From assembly GCA_001515945.1 (NCBI GenBank), contig LOER01000007.1, forward strand, positions 1 to 34,469: a stretch of DNA of 34,469 nucleotides, in the 5' to 3' direction. The notes below the pieces were generated by a model. It did not search any database and was not told the DNA's origin. It saw only the letters and a list, made by a program, of their open reading frames with translations. This document shows positions 27,201-33,564 of the stretch, in pieces (within the stretch, counting starts at the first letter, position 1; each line of letters starts with the position of its first letter). A program made the position numbers and the translations under genes. The stretch is from Desulfitibacter sp. BRH_c19. GTDB taxonomy: Bacteria > Bacillota > DSM-16504 > Desulfitibacterales > Desulfitibacteraceae.

Positions 27201-27668
27201 CACAATGGATTTTTCTAAAGAGGTAATTACCGGAATAGAACCTTCGTTAACATTTTCATATATTATATTAACATCATTATAGACTGGTGGGTCTTCAGGA
27301 TTTCCAGGAGTGCCTGATAATAATTCTTCACCTGATAAGACCGCCCGCACGATATTAGATTCTTCATCCATATCTATCCTAGCCAATATCAAAGACCCAA
27401 AATCATCAATATCAGGGTTAATAGGCTCACCTTCATCAGTTATTAATGTAAGTTCCTTATTAATCAACGCTTCTATTCGAACATCCTGGATTTCAATAAC
27501 CTTTCTAGTATGGTTAAAATTTTCAAAGGTATTTCTAATAGTTACCCTTCTACTATCATCAGCCTTAGCAATCGGCATATTTACCGGCAGCATTGTAAAG
27601 GCGAAGAAGAAGAGCAGAGTGCAGCTTATGATTTTCTTAATAATCCTTTTTGTGGTTTTCCCCAACAT
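21282..27668 (-). CDS. Giant multi-IPT/TIG surface protein
   Basis: 2128 residues from ATG 27668, preferred because GGGGGAA lies 6 nt upstream and the next residues (MLGKTTKRIIKK then a hydrophobic run) form a signal peptide. An earlier TTG or ATG has no suitable ribosome site. At least nine IPT/TIG-type Ig-like domains follow, each with P-x-I-x-x-V-x-P and GG-x-x-V-x-I-x-G motifs. One carries inserted acidic loops (DINGNFRYDQGE and DLDGDGEYTAK). An Fn3 domain is at about 1831-1925. The C-terminal 200 residues (IVIDLLRGELAGSNEIVISI) are unclassified. No SLH or LPXTG anchor is seen. It is probably an extracellular fibre or adhesin. The start lies within the end of the upstream IPT gene's context (gap 19 bp). 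Confidence 0.9.
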   Translation of the reverse strand: MLGKTTKRIIKKIISCTLLFFFAFTMLPVNMPIAKADDSRRVTIRNTFENFNHTRKVIEIQDVRIEALINKELTLITDEGEPINPDIDDFGSLILARIDMDEESNIVRAVLSGEELLSGTPGNPEDPPVYNDVNIIYENVNEGSIPVITSLEKSIVDVDEEIIIKGSATLVNLVINAEDYIIMVGSVEAQAEEIIGQTNQVNLIPKNPAQPFTPGTKNISIARERAAVDEDDYTLEVVFVYSNAVRIAGDLALDGMTMFPNAGQPGSDVQFTRQNFNQDYDIYFISDLDNPNLFTVANMATNFRRVQRQDGDDVITVEVPDVAAGPYHIVFTNANSQQSLHSTFVYDQEFTVFRIGNEPRIVSIQPDNAISRNPREVTISGYDFAQHNIPDFNPDADLEDESFEIQNGVIVMDYGTGKLELGGDTYDVSVTRQYTVTIGDKLDIIEFIFDPDDLGAINRFIVKTRNFGLEEEQIHDVVVRMETKIEFIDEDRTDLDIVKEVIEEDGFTYHPSTVVPNVIEVIPSVIPITEDADGDYYIHPSVGDELLIAVKGDNFLVTRYFDENGIERISKPIIRIGGVDINPNLSGSGVYDPIENTYVPLEYEVLKNGVEVAGTPGNEIGDTILIYVKTGLDSATSFPVLSETSRSITIFNPQRGSDIFENQESFEMISFKVISVNDFPRITYVDPSLVTVDGGVPVWITGSNLRPGAKVYIDGKEVTDIEFSGDNQFIAFIAPPGRPGVTQLQIINPEGGIATHPFTYSSTYTEPQLYFINPEEGTTNTLVTMKGESFLRPDPTVVVDDITNIDEFLMYRLIGSRVLMDGHDINKYNRKPNNKIELIPFVEDDFIVRDNVFEYRENIAQLELGSNFNSVLLVDENTNKFYRIIRDVQNNYVIEDGLGNRYTVGYDIDSEVFTAVRASYIYEIEFPQKGEIALIDSEGEIYLSLTAYTPYLIEMVEGYHEITGSKVQYIDSSTLTFTVPVLAGSPWTGPGYYDVTIINPDIKSQTLTDAFRYFSSPMIFPVVKDVRPDQGPDSGGNIITFILDDSNETYKFVDTGNQKTKVFLGSQQVPTGDVEVSFDGREMQVRVPAYDEDIKEKGTDRIIVPIVLVNPDGGTFNISYDKPLHVERENIDTDRVIRGYTYVVPTSNPVIDYISPVEEAASGGYVVEIFGSDFRDFEPFTDINGNFRYDQGEFFTDLDGDGEYTAKAPKDSDYQAPSKYNSDYQILTSVLLPKVYFGNKEAEIVEFNYGYLQVIVPPGVDGSVDVYVINNDAGISNSTTFTYKILKPEITSIVPGEASKYGGDRVEILGNEFAESSITLLRPDYDTETGYSVAEQKNLTMVKVGDRTNKDLPREDENSGVIMSHRATVRLPGGLITQYDGSGDGVLRVSIMLDGKTYTHEYRGVRSEPVFINTTDLLSEGTAYPFEELIRFEIVENRLLVDAGYAPAVEYFGSYHLIVHTPAYYTVGQVNLYVVNPDGSIAQGELEYLNPDSRPYIVNMTMDGRDPVPDDEQDVLVLNLNYRGGNTVSIIGGDFREGAVVQISNIMIIPSDDIYLTYNLPTRLTFTVPEVPEDRVGQLFRVTVINEDGGSASSDEVQPKPIYIKFIKGESFPEVESVTPDKGPAKGGTQVIIVGKDFREDHLGNPPLVFFGEVQIAPHNVTRLDYRTIRVVTPPNVPGPVEVKIENYDGAVSRPSGIFYYISSPTISALVDPDDPTETSLITNISVEGGQSIKLKGAGYEIDSRIVFNPEIKALATGESEDGKNIIYIDGEPYQLLSGVDGTLEEFIDSETMIIETPLGRLNDRGVIVINSDGGATDIYEDISYALPDLTAPHSVAAELVYDRYIRVHWSEVQGAEEYEIFVIVDDQPMEFLVSTKLTSYLYSNLEPRTDYRFVIKAVGNFGSSPPSIESNEVTTGRSVGYPDDDGAINENTQFTRVGQRADVNIGTKDFDDKDIVIDLLRGELAGSNEIVISIPASVIANNRAKDINVIGKDFSIKFNPSAFNNTTVNSNKSRDDAGARFRIAPINENLNVTGGNYLSTPYLLEANIYLGRENIKIDYLRSFINLSMDFDKPKADMRRLDDFKLHMYDENRGIWEPIEYNMYEAGSSTITAVTDRLGRYLIIGSRR

Positions 27669-27687
27669 GACATCTTCCCCCATTCTC

Positions 27688-29121
27688 CTATTCAACCACT
27701 ACAAAAATTCCAGGGCTAAAGCTCTGCAGCACTATCCTTCTATCAACAAGGTTGACTGTATAGTAGTCTACATTATACCAACGCCTGGTAATCTCATCAT
27801 AGCGTAACACCTTGAGGTTATCACCGCTACTATTACTAAATGGAATTGAAATTCTTGCCCTTTCAAATCTACAATTATCAGTTACTACCTGAATTAATTC
27901 TGATTTTATACTTCTTTCCCACAAACTTGTTTGAATGGACTGGGCTAAAAAAGGTTCTACCCTTCCTAAACTAATAGTAGCTTTTTCATTTCTAGAGCTA
28001 CTAGAAGCTGATAAGCTAGAAACTGTTATATCAGCCCATTTAGACCTAGTAATAAGTTCACTAATTCTATCACCACTACGGCGGCCCTCAAACTCAACTT
28101 TACGTACCAGCACATCTTCACCCATCAGCTCATCAAGGTTAAACTCAAGCCTCCTAGCATCTCTATAGCGAGATGATAAAACCAGCGTATCTTCACTAGT
28201 TCTGATTGAACTTATTACATCACCCTGCCTGATTTCATTTTTCACTCTGTAATCAGCATTTGGAAGATGATCACCTTCTGGAAGAACACTAAAGACTCCA
28301 TTGTACAGTTGTTCATGGCTTGAACTATTTTCAACGGTTACATCATACATACCGGCTTCAAGTCTCTTTTTACTCCTTGGCAAATACACTTCCAGATAAG
28401 GTGTATCTTCATTATTTCTTAGATAAGCCCTGTAAGCCTTTGTATCACCAAAATATACATCCACACTATCAGCAAAAAAGCCTCCACTAATTATGACCGA
28501 TTTTTGCTCATCGTAGCCTTCTACCACACTACCCGGGGATATTCCCGTTATATATGGTATAGACATTGTATTAAACGACCAGATAGTCATTAAATTGCCG
28601 GATTGTATTTCATCATTCTCAAGAAGAACAATATTAGGATTAACTATCACATCATATGTTGTTCCAGCCTGAAGCAGCCTGATGGGAATATACAGATAAG
28701 CCTCCCCGGCTGACTGATTGTTGTTGAAAATATATTCATCTATGTATTCTGCCCGCTCTTCCGGCTCCATGGCAGTCAAGTAATTCAAAAAATCAAGGTC
28801 CACCAGGTTAGCATGGGCTGAACCAGCAGGAAAAAGCCTTGAAGTTACTATATTATTTAGACCATTAAATTCATTGAAAAAAAGCTCTCCTTCGGGGTCA
28901 TCAAAGGTAATACGGATAAAATATCTCCTAGTATTATCAATAACCCTTGAAAAAAGGCTATGCTCATCATACATACCATCAGTATCCGGGTATTTAGCTT
29001 TGATAACTACCTCTGAATCTTCTGCATAAGCTGGAATTGCAAGAAACATTAATATAACTACAAAAATCAATAATCTTTTTATACTAAATTCATCCTTAGA
29101 AATACTTCCTATTAGACTCAT
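27688..29121 (-). CDS. Secreted IPT-domain protein, first gene of the surface operon
   Basis: 477 residues from ATG 29121, chosen because GGAGGG lies just upstream; a longer frame to 29190 would run through a terminator hairpin. Signal peptide ends IPAYA at about residue 33. Residues 35-185 resemble a cell-surface Ig-like region with YDVIVNPNIVLLE. One IPT/TIG domain spans about 188-277 (PYITGISPGSVVEG, VIISGGFFADSVDVYFG). The C-terminal 190 residues are unrecognised and end in beta-rich GIFVVVE. The domain type matches the following giant gene, suggesting a shared surface structure. Confidence 0.85.
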   Translation of the reverse strand: MSLIGSISKDEFSIKRLLIFVVILMFLAIPAYAEDSEVVIKAKYPDTDGMYDEHSLFSRVIDNTRRYFIRITFDDPEGELFFNEFNGLNNIVTSRLFPAGSAHANLVDLDFLNYLTAMEPEERAEYIDEYIFNNNQSAGEAYLYIPIRLLQAGTTYDVIVNPNIVLLENDEIQSGNLMTIWSFNTMSIPYITGISPGSVVEGYDEQKSVIISGGFFADSVDVYFGDTKAYRAYLRNNEDTPYLEVYLPRSKKRLEAGMYDVTVENSSSHEQLYNGVFSVLPEGDHLPNADYRVKNEIRQGDVISSIRTSEDTLVLSSRYRDARRLEFNLDELMGEDVLVRKVEFEGRRSGDRISELITRSKWADITVSSLSASSSSRNEKATISLGRVEPFLAQSIQTSLWERSIKSELIQVVTDNCRFERARISIPFSNSSGDNLKVLRYDEITRRWYNVDYYTVNLVDRRIVLQSFSPGIFVVVE

Positions 29122-29149
29122 TGTTACCCTCCAATTCCAGTTTTTATCT

Positions 29150-29182
29150 AAAAAAAGACCTATTCTATATATCGGTAATAGG
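29150..29182 (-). terminator. Possible attenuator in the leader of the surface operon
   Basis: On the minus strand CCTATT (29177-29182) pairs with AATAGG (29159-29164), followed by a run of seven T (29150-29156). This is a terminator-like stem, though short and AT-rich, only 28 bp before the start codon of the IPT gene. It would end transcripts before the operon unless relieved, so leader regulation is likely. Sequence upstream (29183-29235) includes ATGGTTAAAGATGGGTCG, which could be part of a sensor or alternative fold. No known riboswitch class was recognised. Confidence 0.5.
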
Positions 29183-29320
29183 CGACCCATCTTTAACCAT
29201 TTCTACATCTGGAAAACTTTACATATTCTATCCTAATTCTGACTTTTTTCTACAAATCCTTTAAGATTTTTTTGAATTAATATTGTAAAACCAAAGAATA
29301 TGTTAAGAAAGTAGTAAGAA

Positions 29321-29350
29321 ATTTGAATACTAAAGCAAATACTATATAAT
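29321..29350 (+). promoter_or_regulatory. Candidate promoter of the cyclodeaminase-like gene
   Basis: TTTGAA, 17 bp, then TATAAT (29345-29350) on the plus strand, in the 250-bp gap between divergent genes. Transcription would begin about 15 bp before the start codon, leaving a very short leader that just holds the ribosome site. Confidence 0.45.
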
Positions 29351-29371
29351 AGCCTAAAGGAGTTGATTGAA

Positions 29372-29941
29372 GTGGATATTAGTAGTCTTGTTATAAAGGA
29401 TTTTCTAAAAAAGATAAATTCAGAAAAACCAATACCAAGTGCTGGTTCTTCTCTGTCAGTAACGGGATCTTTAGGGGCTTCATTACTTGGCCTAACAGCC
29501 AAGATTACCTTAAGGAAGATCCCTAAATGTGATTATGAGCTGTTGAAGGAACTGGCTGATAAATCTGAAAAAGCTTCTCAGAAATTTTTGGAATTAGGAG
29601 ATGCTGATATTTTAGTATATAAGCAGGTGATTGCTAAAGAGCCAGGTGCAGTAAAAAAAGCCATTGAAATACCCTTGGAAATGGCTCAAATGGCTTTGGA
29701 TCTTGTGAATACTTATGAGCAAGTTGTACATATCTGCTACAAGCCGGTAAAAGGAGATGCATGGCTGGGTGTTGAGCTATTGAGAACTTGCGTAAAAAGC
29801 GCAGTCTATATTGCCGTTGTCAATATTGACTTTTTTAAGCCTGAAAACAAAGAGGAGTATCAAAAGCAAATATCTAGAATTGAAGATGAAATTGGGGTTG
29901 AATGTAGTCCAGATGGATGCACCATCCAATTGGATGATTAA
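29372..29941 (+). CDS. Formiminotransferase-cyclodeaminase C-terminal domain (FchA-like) protein
   Basis: 189 residues from GTG 29372. AAGGAG lies 9 nt upstream, whereas the in-frame TTG at 29363 touches it. Stand-alone FTCD_C domain: IPSAGSSLSVTGSLGASLLGL-type helix (near residue 20-40), corresponding to the PTPGGGSVAA motif of cyclodeaminases/methenyl-THF cyclohydrolases (FchA), then GDADILVYKQVIA and an all-helical remainder. Known family members act on folate one-carbon units in the cytoplasm. The Gly-rich motif is altered (SAGSS for TPGGG), so activity is uncertain. It is one of two intact plus-strand genes, with its own promoter and no operon partners. Confidence 0.78.
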   Translation: MDISSLVIKDFLKKINSEKPIPSAGSSLSVTGSLGASLLGLTAKITLRKIPKCDYELLKELADKSEKASQKFLELGDADILVYKQVIAKEPGAVKKAIEIPLEMAQMALDLVNTYEQVVHICYKPVKGDAWLGVELLRTCVKSAVYIAVVNIDFFKPENKEEYQKQISRIEDEIGVECSPDGCTIQLDD

Positions 29942-29967
29942 TGCATGTCTATCCCCCTATCTGGGAG

Positions 29968-30060
29968 TTATGTTATTATCTGTATTTTAACCTGCGTCTC
30001 TTTAATCTTATCTCCTGATGCATTAGCAGTAGTCCCTAGTATTTTATAGTAGCTCTCCAT
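29968..30060 (-). pseudogene. Truncated J-domain (DnaJ-like) remnant
   Basis: A 30-codon minus-strand frame begins MESYYKILGTTANASGDKI, matching helix I and the start of helix II of J-domains (YYKILG-x-x-x-NAS-x-x-x-IK). It stops before the HPD motif and no continuation is seen. No good ribosome site. It lies in the 480-bp gap (29942-30420) that holds only fragments. Confidence 0.55.
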
Positions 30061-30138
30061 GCCCTGGAGTGGTTTCTTCTTTTTTGTAGAACTATATGAG
30101 CTGCTCTTCGTGTTTGCTGCTTTTAAAGAAGGTTCGCC

Positions 30139-30201
30139 AATAGAATTAATTACAGGTCTTACATCGAAGAATTAGAAAAAATTCAAGCACAAATTAAATA
30201 A
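30139..30201 (+). pseudogene. C-terminal remnant of an unknown helical protein
   Basis: Plus-strand frame ending INYRSYIEELEKIQAQIK then TAA, immediately followed by a good terminator. The start of the gene is missing or frameshifted: the adjacent frame reads LLFVFAAFKEGSPIELITG. This looks like the tail of a lost gene; the family is not recognised. Confidence 0.35.
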
Positions 30202-30211
30202 CAACTATTAT

Positions 30212-30250
30212 GCTTTCTTCTATTCCCAGAGGAAAGCTTTTTCTTCTTTT
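30212..30250 (+). terminator. Orphan intrinsic terminator
   Basis: GCTTTC and TCT pair with AGA and GAAAGC around ATTCCC, followed by TTTTTCTTCTTTT on the plus strand. It sits just after the helical remnant's stop with no intact gene in front, supporting former gene content here. Confidence 0.7.
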
Positions 30251-30252
30251 AT

Positions 30253-30423
30253 TTCATTACTCAGCATATCTTAGATGAAAACTCCTTAAAAGAAGAAGCT
30301 ACTGGAAAAATACTGGTAGAAATTATTGCTATTCGGGGCGACTGTTGGTTGGAAGTTAAGGTCTATGGAGAGCTAGTTTTCTATCCTGTATCAAAGCAAT
30401 GTTGGATTGTAAAGGGTGGTTTA
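30253..30423 (+). pseudogene. DUF4115/RodZ C-terminal-like remnant
   Basis: Plus-strand frame reading LDENSLKEEATGKILVEI then RGDCWLEVKVYGELVFYP. The DCW-x-EV-x-V-x-G-x-LVF pattern resembles the DUF4115 domain that ends RodZ-like helix-turn-helix proteins. No start, and the frame then runs antisense into the DUF4143 ATPase gene, whose insertion may have cut it. Confidence 0.35.
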
Positions 30424-31872
30424 AGATTTACTTCCCTTATAACCATACTTTTCAGCATTGCCAAGCAAATACAAAAACGCAAATGCAGGAATGCGGAGCA
30501 AACTTTTTTCTCCTTTGGTTGCTTGTATTCCATAATCATCTACTCGTTTAGTAATTACTATTGAGCAAGACGCTTGATCTGCTAATTCATAAATAGCATC
30601 CTTTTCCCCAACAGGTGCCTGTTCGCGATATTTTACCTCAATGAGAATTTTACCTCTAGGAAAATCTACTACAACATCAATTTTTTTACCTTTTTTACCA
30701 CCTCGATAATAACCAACGCGAGTTGTATTTTGGTAATAAAATGCCGCAACGTGCTTATATACTGCAGTTTCAACCATAATTCCCATTTCTTCAGGATTTA
30801 CTAAAAGATCATCTTGCATCAATACTGCATTGCGTATTGCCGGATCAGCAACATAAATCTTTGAACGAGCTTTTAGAAGTTGTTTGCCTGACATATCTAC
30901 TGGATAGCTACGATAAATTAGATTTGCACTTTCCATATAAGTGATATAATCTTCTACTGTAGCACGGCTTACACTATTTAACTCCTTTGCAATAGCATCA
31001 ATTGCAATAATATTGGAAGAACAATAGCAAAGATACAGAAAAATACGTTCCAGCTCTGTTGAGTTTCTGATGTTATACAGAGCAGGAATATCCCGTTTGA
31101 GAACCTTATCCACAACATCCTCACGCATGATATTCTGTGCTAAAAAATCATCTTTTGATAATGCCAACTCGGGAAACCCACCTACTTGCATATAGCGATT
31201 GAAATGCTTTTGCAAGACAGATAACCTAGTAAATAAGTCATTCCATTCACTTTTATTAAGGTGCATTAATCCTGTTGGCCTGATATCAGGCGATAACTGT
31301 GGTCTATCTTCAACATTTAATAATTCGCAATACTCATAGAAAGATAAAGTCGGTACCTGCAATACAGTCCAACGTCCTGCTCCGCTTTCTGCCGCCTTTT
31401 TAACTAACACCGGACTCGCTGAGCCAGTAGCTACAATTCTTGAAAGAGGCTGTGTATCATATAGCGTCTTTACCCATTGATCCCAATCTGAAGCATATTG
31501 AACTTCATCAAAAAAGTAGTAAGCATCCAACTCACCATATAGATTTTCATGATAGCACTCTAATATTTCGTTTAGCTTGCATAACTTTAAAAGGGGATGA
31601 TCCAACGAAATAAAAATAATTCGTTTGGGATCAATTCCTCGAGCAAGTAAAGTTTCTATTATTTGATATTGAATAGTGGTTTTCCCTACTCGTCTAGTTC
31701 CCGTCAAAATAACAGCACGTCGTATGTCTTCGTGGTCAATGAGTTTGATCGCTTCATGGTAGGCAAATCTTTTGTATTGTTTACTAAACTCTGAACGCAC
31801 TATACCACTTCTCCACCAAGGATTATACGCACTTAATACCTTCAATATGTTTTCCGTACTGGTTATTGCCAT
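30421..31872 (-). CDS. AAA ATPase with DUF4143 domain
   Basis: 483 residues from ATG 31872; GAAGGTG lies 6 nt upstream, so the GTG at 31881 is less likely. AAA_14-type ATPase: Walker A GTRRVGKTT, Walker B YYFFDEVQ, sensor ATGSASP. The DUF4143 part follows: a winged-helix-like middle region and a C-terminal restriction-endonuclease-like motif IDVVVDF then ILIEVKYRE. These cytosolic ATPases are widespread, often patchy and of unknown function; some sit in defence or mobile contexts. A strong promoter precedes it and no partner genes follow. It abuts gene fragments on its 3' side, suggesting recent insertion. Confidence 0.9.
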   Translation of the reverse strand: MAITSTENILKVLSAYNPWWRSGIVRSEFSKQYKRFAYHEAIKLIDHEDIRRAVILTGTRRVGKTTIQYQIIETLLARGIDPKRIIFISLDHPLLKLCKLNEILECYHENLYGELDAYYFFDEVQYASDWDQWVKTLYDTQPLSRIVATGSASPVLVKKAAESGAGRWTVLQVPTLSFYEYCELLNVEDRPQLSPDIRPTGLMHLNKSEWNDLFTRLSVLQKHFNRYMQVGGFPELALSKDDFLAQNIMREDVVDKVLKRDIPALYNIRNSTELERIFLYLCYCSSNIIAIDAIAKELNSVSRATVEDYITYMESANLIYRSYPVDMSGKQLLKARSKIYVADPAIRNAVLMQDDLLVNPEEMGIMVETAVYKHVAAFYYQNTTRVGYYRGGKKGKKIDVVVDFPRGKILIEVKYREQAPVGEKDAIYELADQASCSIVITKRVDDYGIQATKGEKSLLRIPAFAFLYLLGNAEKYGYKGSKS

Positions 31873-31892
31873 AGTTATCACCTTCCATAGAG

Positions 31893-31976
31893 ATTATACG
31901 TCTTATCTGCATTTTTGTAAACAATATTGTAATGTATACTTATATTTATTTACAATAAAAATGTAAAATATACATT
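31893..31976 (-). promoter_or_regulatory. Near-consensus promoter and inverted-repeat cluster upstream of the DUF4143 ATPase
   Basis: Minus strand TTTACA (31916-31921), 17 bp, TATAAT (31893-31898). Immediately upstream are nested inverted repeats: AATGTATA (31931-31938) with TATACATT (31969-31976), and TTTACA with TGTAAA (31949-31967). They may be operator sites; the regulator is unknown. Confidence 0.68.
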
Positions 31977-32069
31977 AAATTATATCCTCCCATCTTTCTA
32001 TCCTTCATGGATTAAATTAGCAAATATAAGTTGCAATGCATCTGTATTGGAATAGTCAGAAGCTTTAAT

Positions 32070-32100
32070 AAAATATAACCCGGAAAAAATTCCAGGTTAT
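32070..32100 (-). terminator. Terminator of the ComK-like operon
   Basis: ATAACC and GGAA pair with TTCC and GGTTAT; on the minus strand this is followed by ATTTTATT. It lies 8 bp after the stop of the ComK-like gene. The region 32000-32069 shows nothing else. Confidence 0.75.
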
Positions 32101-32107
32101 TTACTAG

Positions 32108-32725
32108 TTATAGTTGAATTTTTTCTCTGTCCTTCTTTGCCATTAGCCTGTATTGCAATAGGTTTTTTTCCATGAATGGGATAAAACAGTACTTTATGAA
32201 CTCTTCCTTTAGAAGATCATCATTATTATTTATTACTGTAATTAAATGCAAGTGTCTGTAAGCCCGGTTTACTTTCTTGGCACTCTCCAATATTATTTGA
32301 AAGCTGCGTGTCAAAAGCAATGCGTCAACGTATAATTCATTATCAAAGAATATCCAGATAGTCTTATCCTTCTCAGGATGCTTAGTATAGCAAACTATTT
32401 TTGAAAGGACAACGTATCCCCAGGCTCCATCCTCCCTTGCTATTGGCTTTCTTATCTTAACTGGTACAAGTACAAGGTCCTGATGCAGGGGTATTGGTAC
32501 TGATAGCTTTCTATCCACAAGCTTTGAATACTTCGCACGAGCCGTTTCCACATCTACTGTAAAAAACTTGGCCAAATTCTTAATAACTGTACAGATTTTT
32601 CTCCCATCTATAGCAACTGTACCATCATCAAGATGAACCTCTGTCATATTAGCTCCATTTTCACTATAAATTGGTACCAAGCAGTTAATATTCTGCCATA
32701 TTCCTTCAAAGGATAACTTTTCCAT
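32108..32725 (-). CDS. ComK-like protein
   Basis: 205 residues. The layout recalls competence transcription factor ComK (about 190 aa): an N-terminal strand region (IDGRKICTVIKNLAKFF), a conserved centre (VPIPLHQDLVLVPVKIRKP then WGYVVLSKI, compare PPIMVDP-x-x-x-IFLFPT and WISHVHV), and FFDN-x-x-x-YVDALLLTRSF. The match is by eye and weak in places, so it may be a distant relative with another role. AGGAGGTGG precedes the start. It ends the operon DUF1659, DUF2922, YvrJ, amidase, with a terminator behind. Whether it controls DNA-uptake genes cannot be judged here. Confidence 0.5.
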   Translation of the reverse strand: MEKLSFEGIWQNINCLVPIYSENGANMTEVHLDDGTVAIDGRKICTVIKNLAKFFTVDVETARAKYSKLVDRKLSVPIPLHQDLVLVPVKIRKPIAREDGAWGYVVLSKIVCYTKHPEKDKTIWIFFDNELYVDALLLTRSFQIILESAKKVNRAYRHLHLITVINNNDDLLKEEFIKYCFIPFMEKNLLQYRLMAKKDREKIQL

Positions 32726-32746
32726 TTATCCCACCTCCTAGCTGAC

Positions 32747-33331
32747 CTAATTATAAATCGAACATTTGTTCGTTGTCAATACAGTTTTTACCTGATCTTC
32801 TATATTAATTCTTTCTATTAAGGCCGGAAATCCCATATCCCTTAGAGCCGTTACAGTATTTAAAGCTATATTTTTATCGAAATAAGTTCCAACCTTCACC
32901 TGCCACATCCAGGGAACATCTGGATACAACGCTAGCTTTATTTCATTCCAGTTGAAGAGCTTGCCTGGACACTTTGTACTGCTTCCTTTGACAAGCTTGT
33001 GTAATAATATGTTCTCTAGTTTAATAGAATGCTTCAACTGAAGCCCTTGGAGTAGTGGAATAAGACTATTGATTTGTTCGGCATAGGGGCTACGTTCCTC
33101 AAAATTGCCTATCAGAGCCACTCCAATACTCCTAAAATTCATCCTATCACCTATACAATGGGCCCCTGGAATATCCAAGGGTCTTCCAGTTATGACCTTA
33201 CCATTATTTTCTATGATATAGTTATAGCCAATATCCCTGAAACCTTTTTGTAGGTGATTTCTTTTTACATGCTCAGCATCTGTTTCCTCAGCACCTGTAT
33301 GGTGCAGTACAATGAATTCTCTAGGACACAT
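32747..33331 (-). CDS. N-acetylmuramoyl-L-alanine amidase (Amidase_2/PGRP) with SPOR-like C-terminus
   Basis: 194 residues from ATG 33331, which overlaps the end of yvrJ; an upstream ATG at 33358 lies inside yvrJ and has no ribosome site. Zinc ligands of the amidase fold: HHTG (residues 10-13), LLHKLV (about residue 118) and the KCPG motif (GSSTKCPG). GYNYIIENNGKVITGRP and AHCIGDRMNFRSIGVALIGN are typical. The last 55 residues (WQVKVGTYFDKNIALNTVTA) resemble a SPOR peptidoglycan-binding domain. No signal peptide, like phage or holin-exported amidases. YvrJ-family proteins are small membrane proteins, so export aid by the neighbour is conceivable. Confidence 0.9.
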   Translation of the reverse strand: MCPREFIVLHHTGAEETDAEHVKRNHLQKGFRDIGYNYIIENNGKVITGRPLDIPGAHCIGDRMNFRSIGVALIGNFEERSPYAEQINSLIPLLQGLQLKHSIKLENILLHKLVKGSSTKCPGKLFNWNEIKLALYPDVPWMWQVKVGTYFDKNIALNTVTALRDMGFPALIERINIEDQVKTVLTTNKCSIYN

Positions 33332-33467
33332 TCTTCTCAACCACCCTTCCAAGTTCATTTATAGCTATGGTTAATTCATCTAGTTTCTTTTCAACCCTTA
33401 CCAGGAGATATATGGCTACAACCATTGGAAAGCCAAAATTCCCCACCTGGGTTAAAATCATTTCCAT
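33321..33467 (-). CDS. yvrJ: YvrJ family small membrane protein
   Basis: 48 residues: MEMILTQVGNFGFPMVVAIY then LLVRVEKKLDEL. One transmembrane helix (about 8-24) followed by an amphipathic tail, the hallmark of the YvrJ family (GFPIVVAIYLLVRIEKKLD). GGAGGTG sits 5 nt before ATG 33467. The 3' end overlaps the amidase start by 11 bp, so they are coupled. Family function is unknown; it resembles BhlA/holin-like small membrane proteins in size. Confidence 0.9.
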   Translation of the reverse strand: MEMILTQVGNFGFPMVVAIYLLVRVEKKLDELTIAINELGRVVEKNVS

Positions 33468-33493
33468 ATTTTCACCTCCGGATAACAAAAATT

Positions 33494-33510
33494 CAGAAGT
33501 CAGAAGCCAG
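33494..33510. repeat. 17-bp dispersed repeat, copy 2
   Basis: CAGAAGTCAGAAGCCAG, identical to 19359-19375. It continues as GAGTCAGAAT, another degenerate unit. It is 27 bp upstream of the yvrJ start, in the 97-bp gap after DUF2922. Confidence 0.85.
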
Positions 33511-33564
33511 GAGTCAGAATAAAACCTAACCCCTGCCCCCTGTACAACTGTCCAACTTAAAATC

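Noticed and set aside
26655-27807. Plus-strand reading frames of 165 codons each
   Set aside because: They lie wholly antisense to the giant IPT gene, which has signal peptide, domains and ribosome site; the plus frames show no family features.
27688-29190. Longer start at 29190 for the first IPT gene
   Set aside because: The extension would translate through the terminator hairpin and lacks a ribosome site; ATG 29121 has GGAGGG and a direct signal peptide.
19359-33510. CRISPR array
   Set aside because: Only two copies of the short repeat, 14 kb apart, without regular spacers or cas genes.
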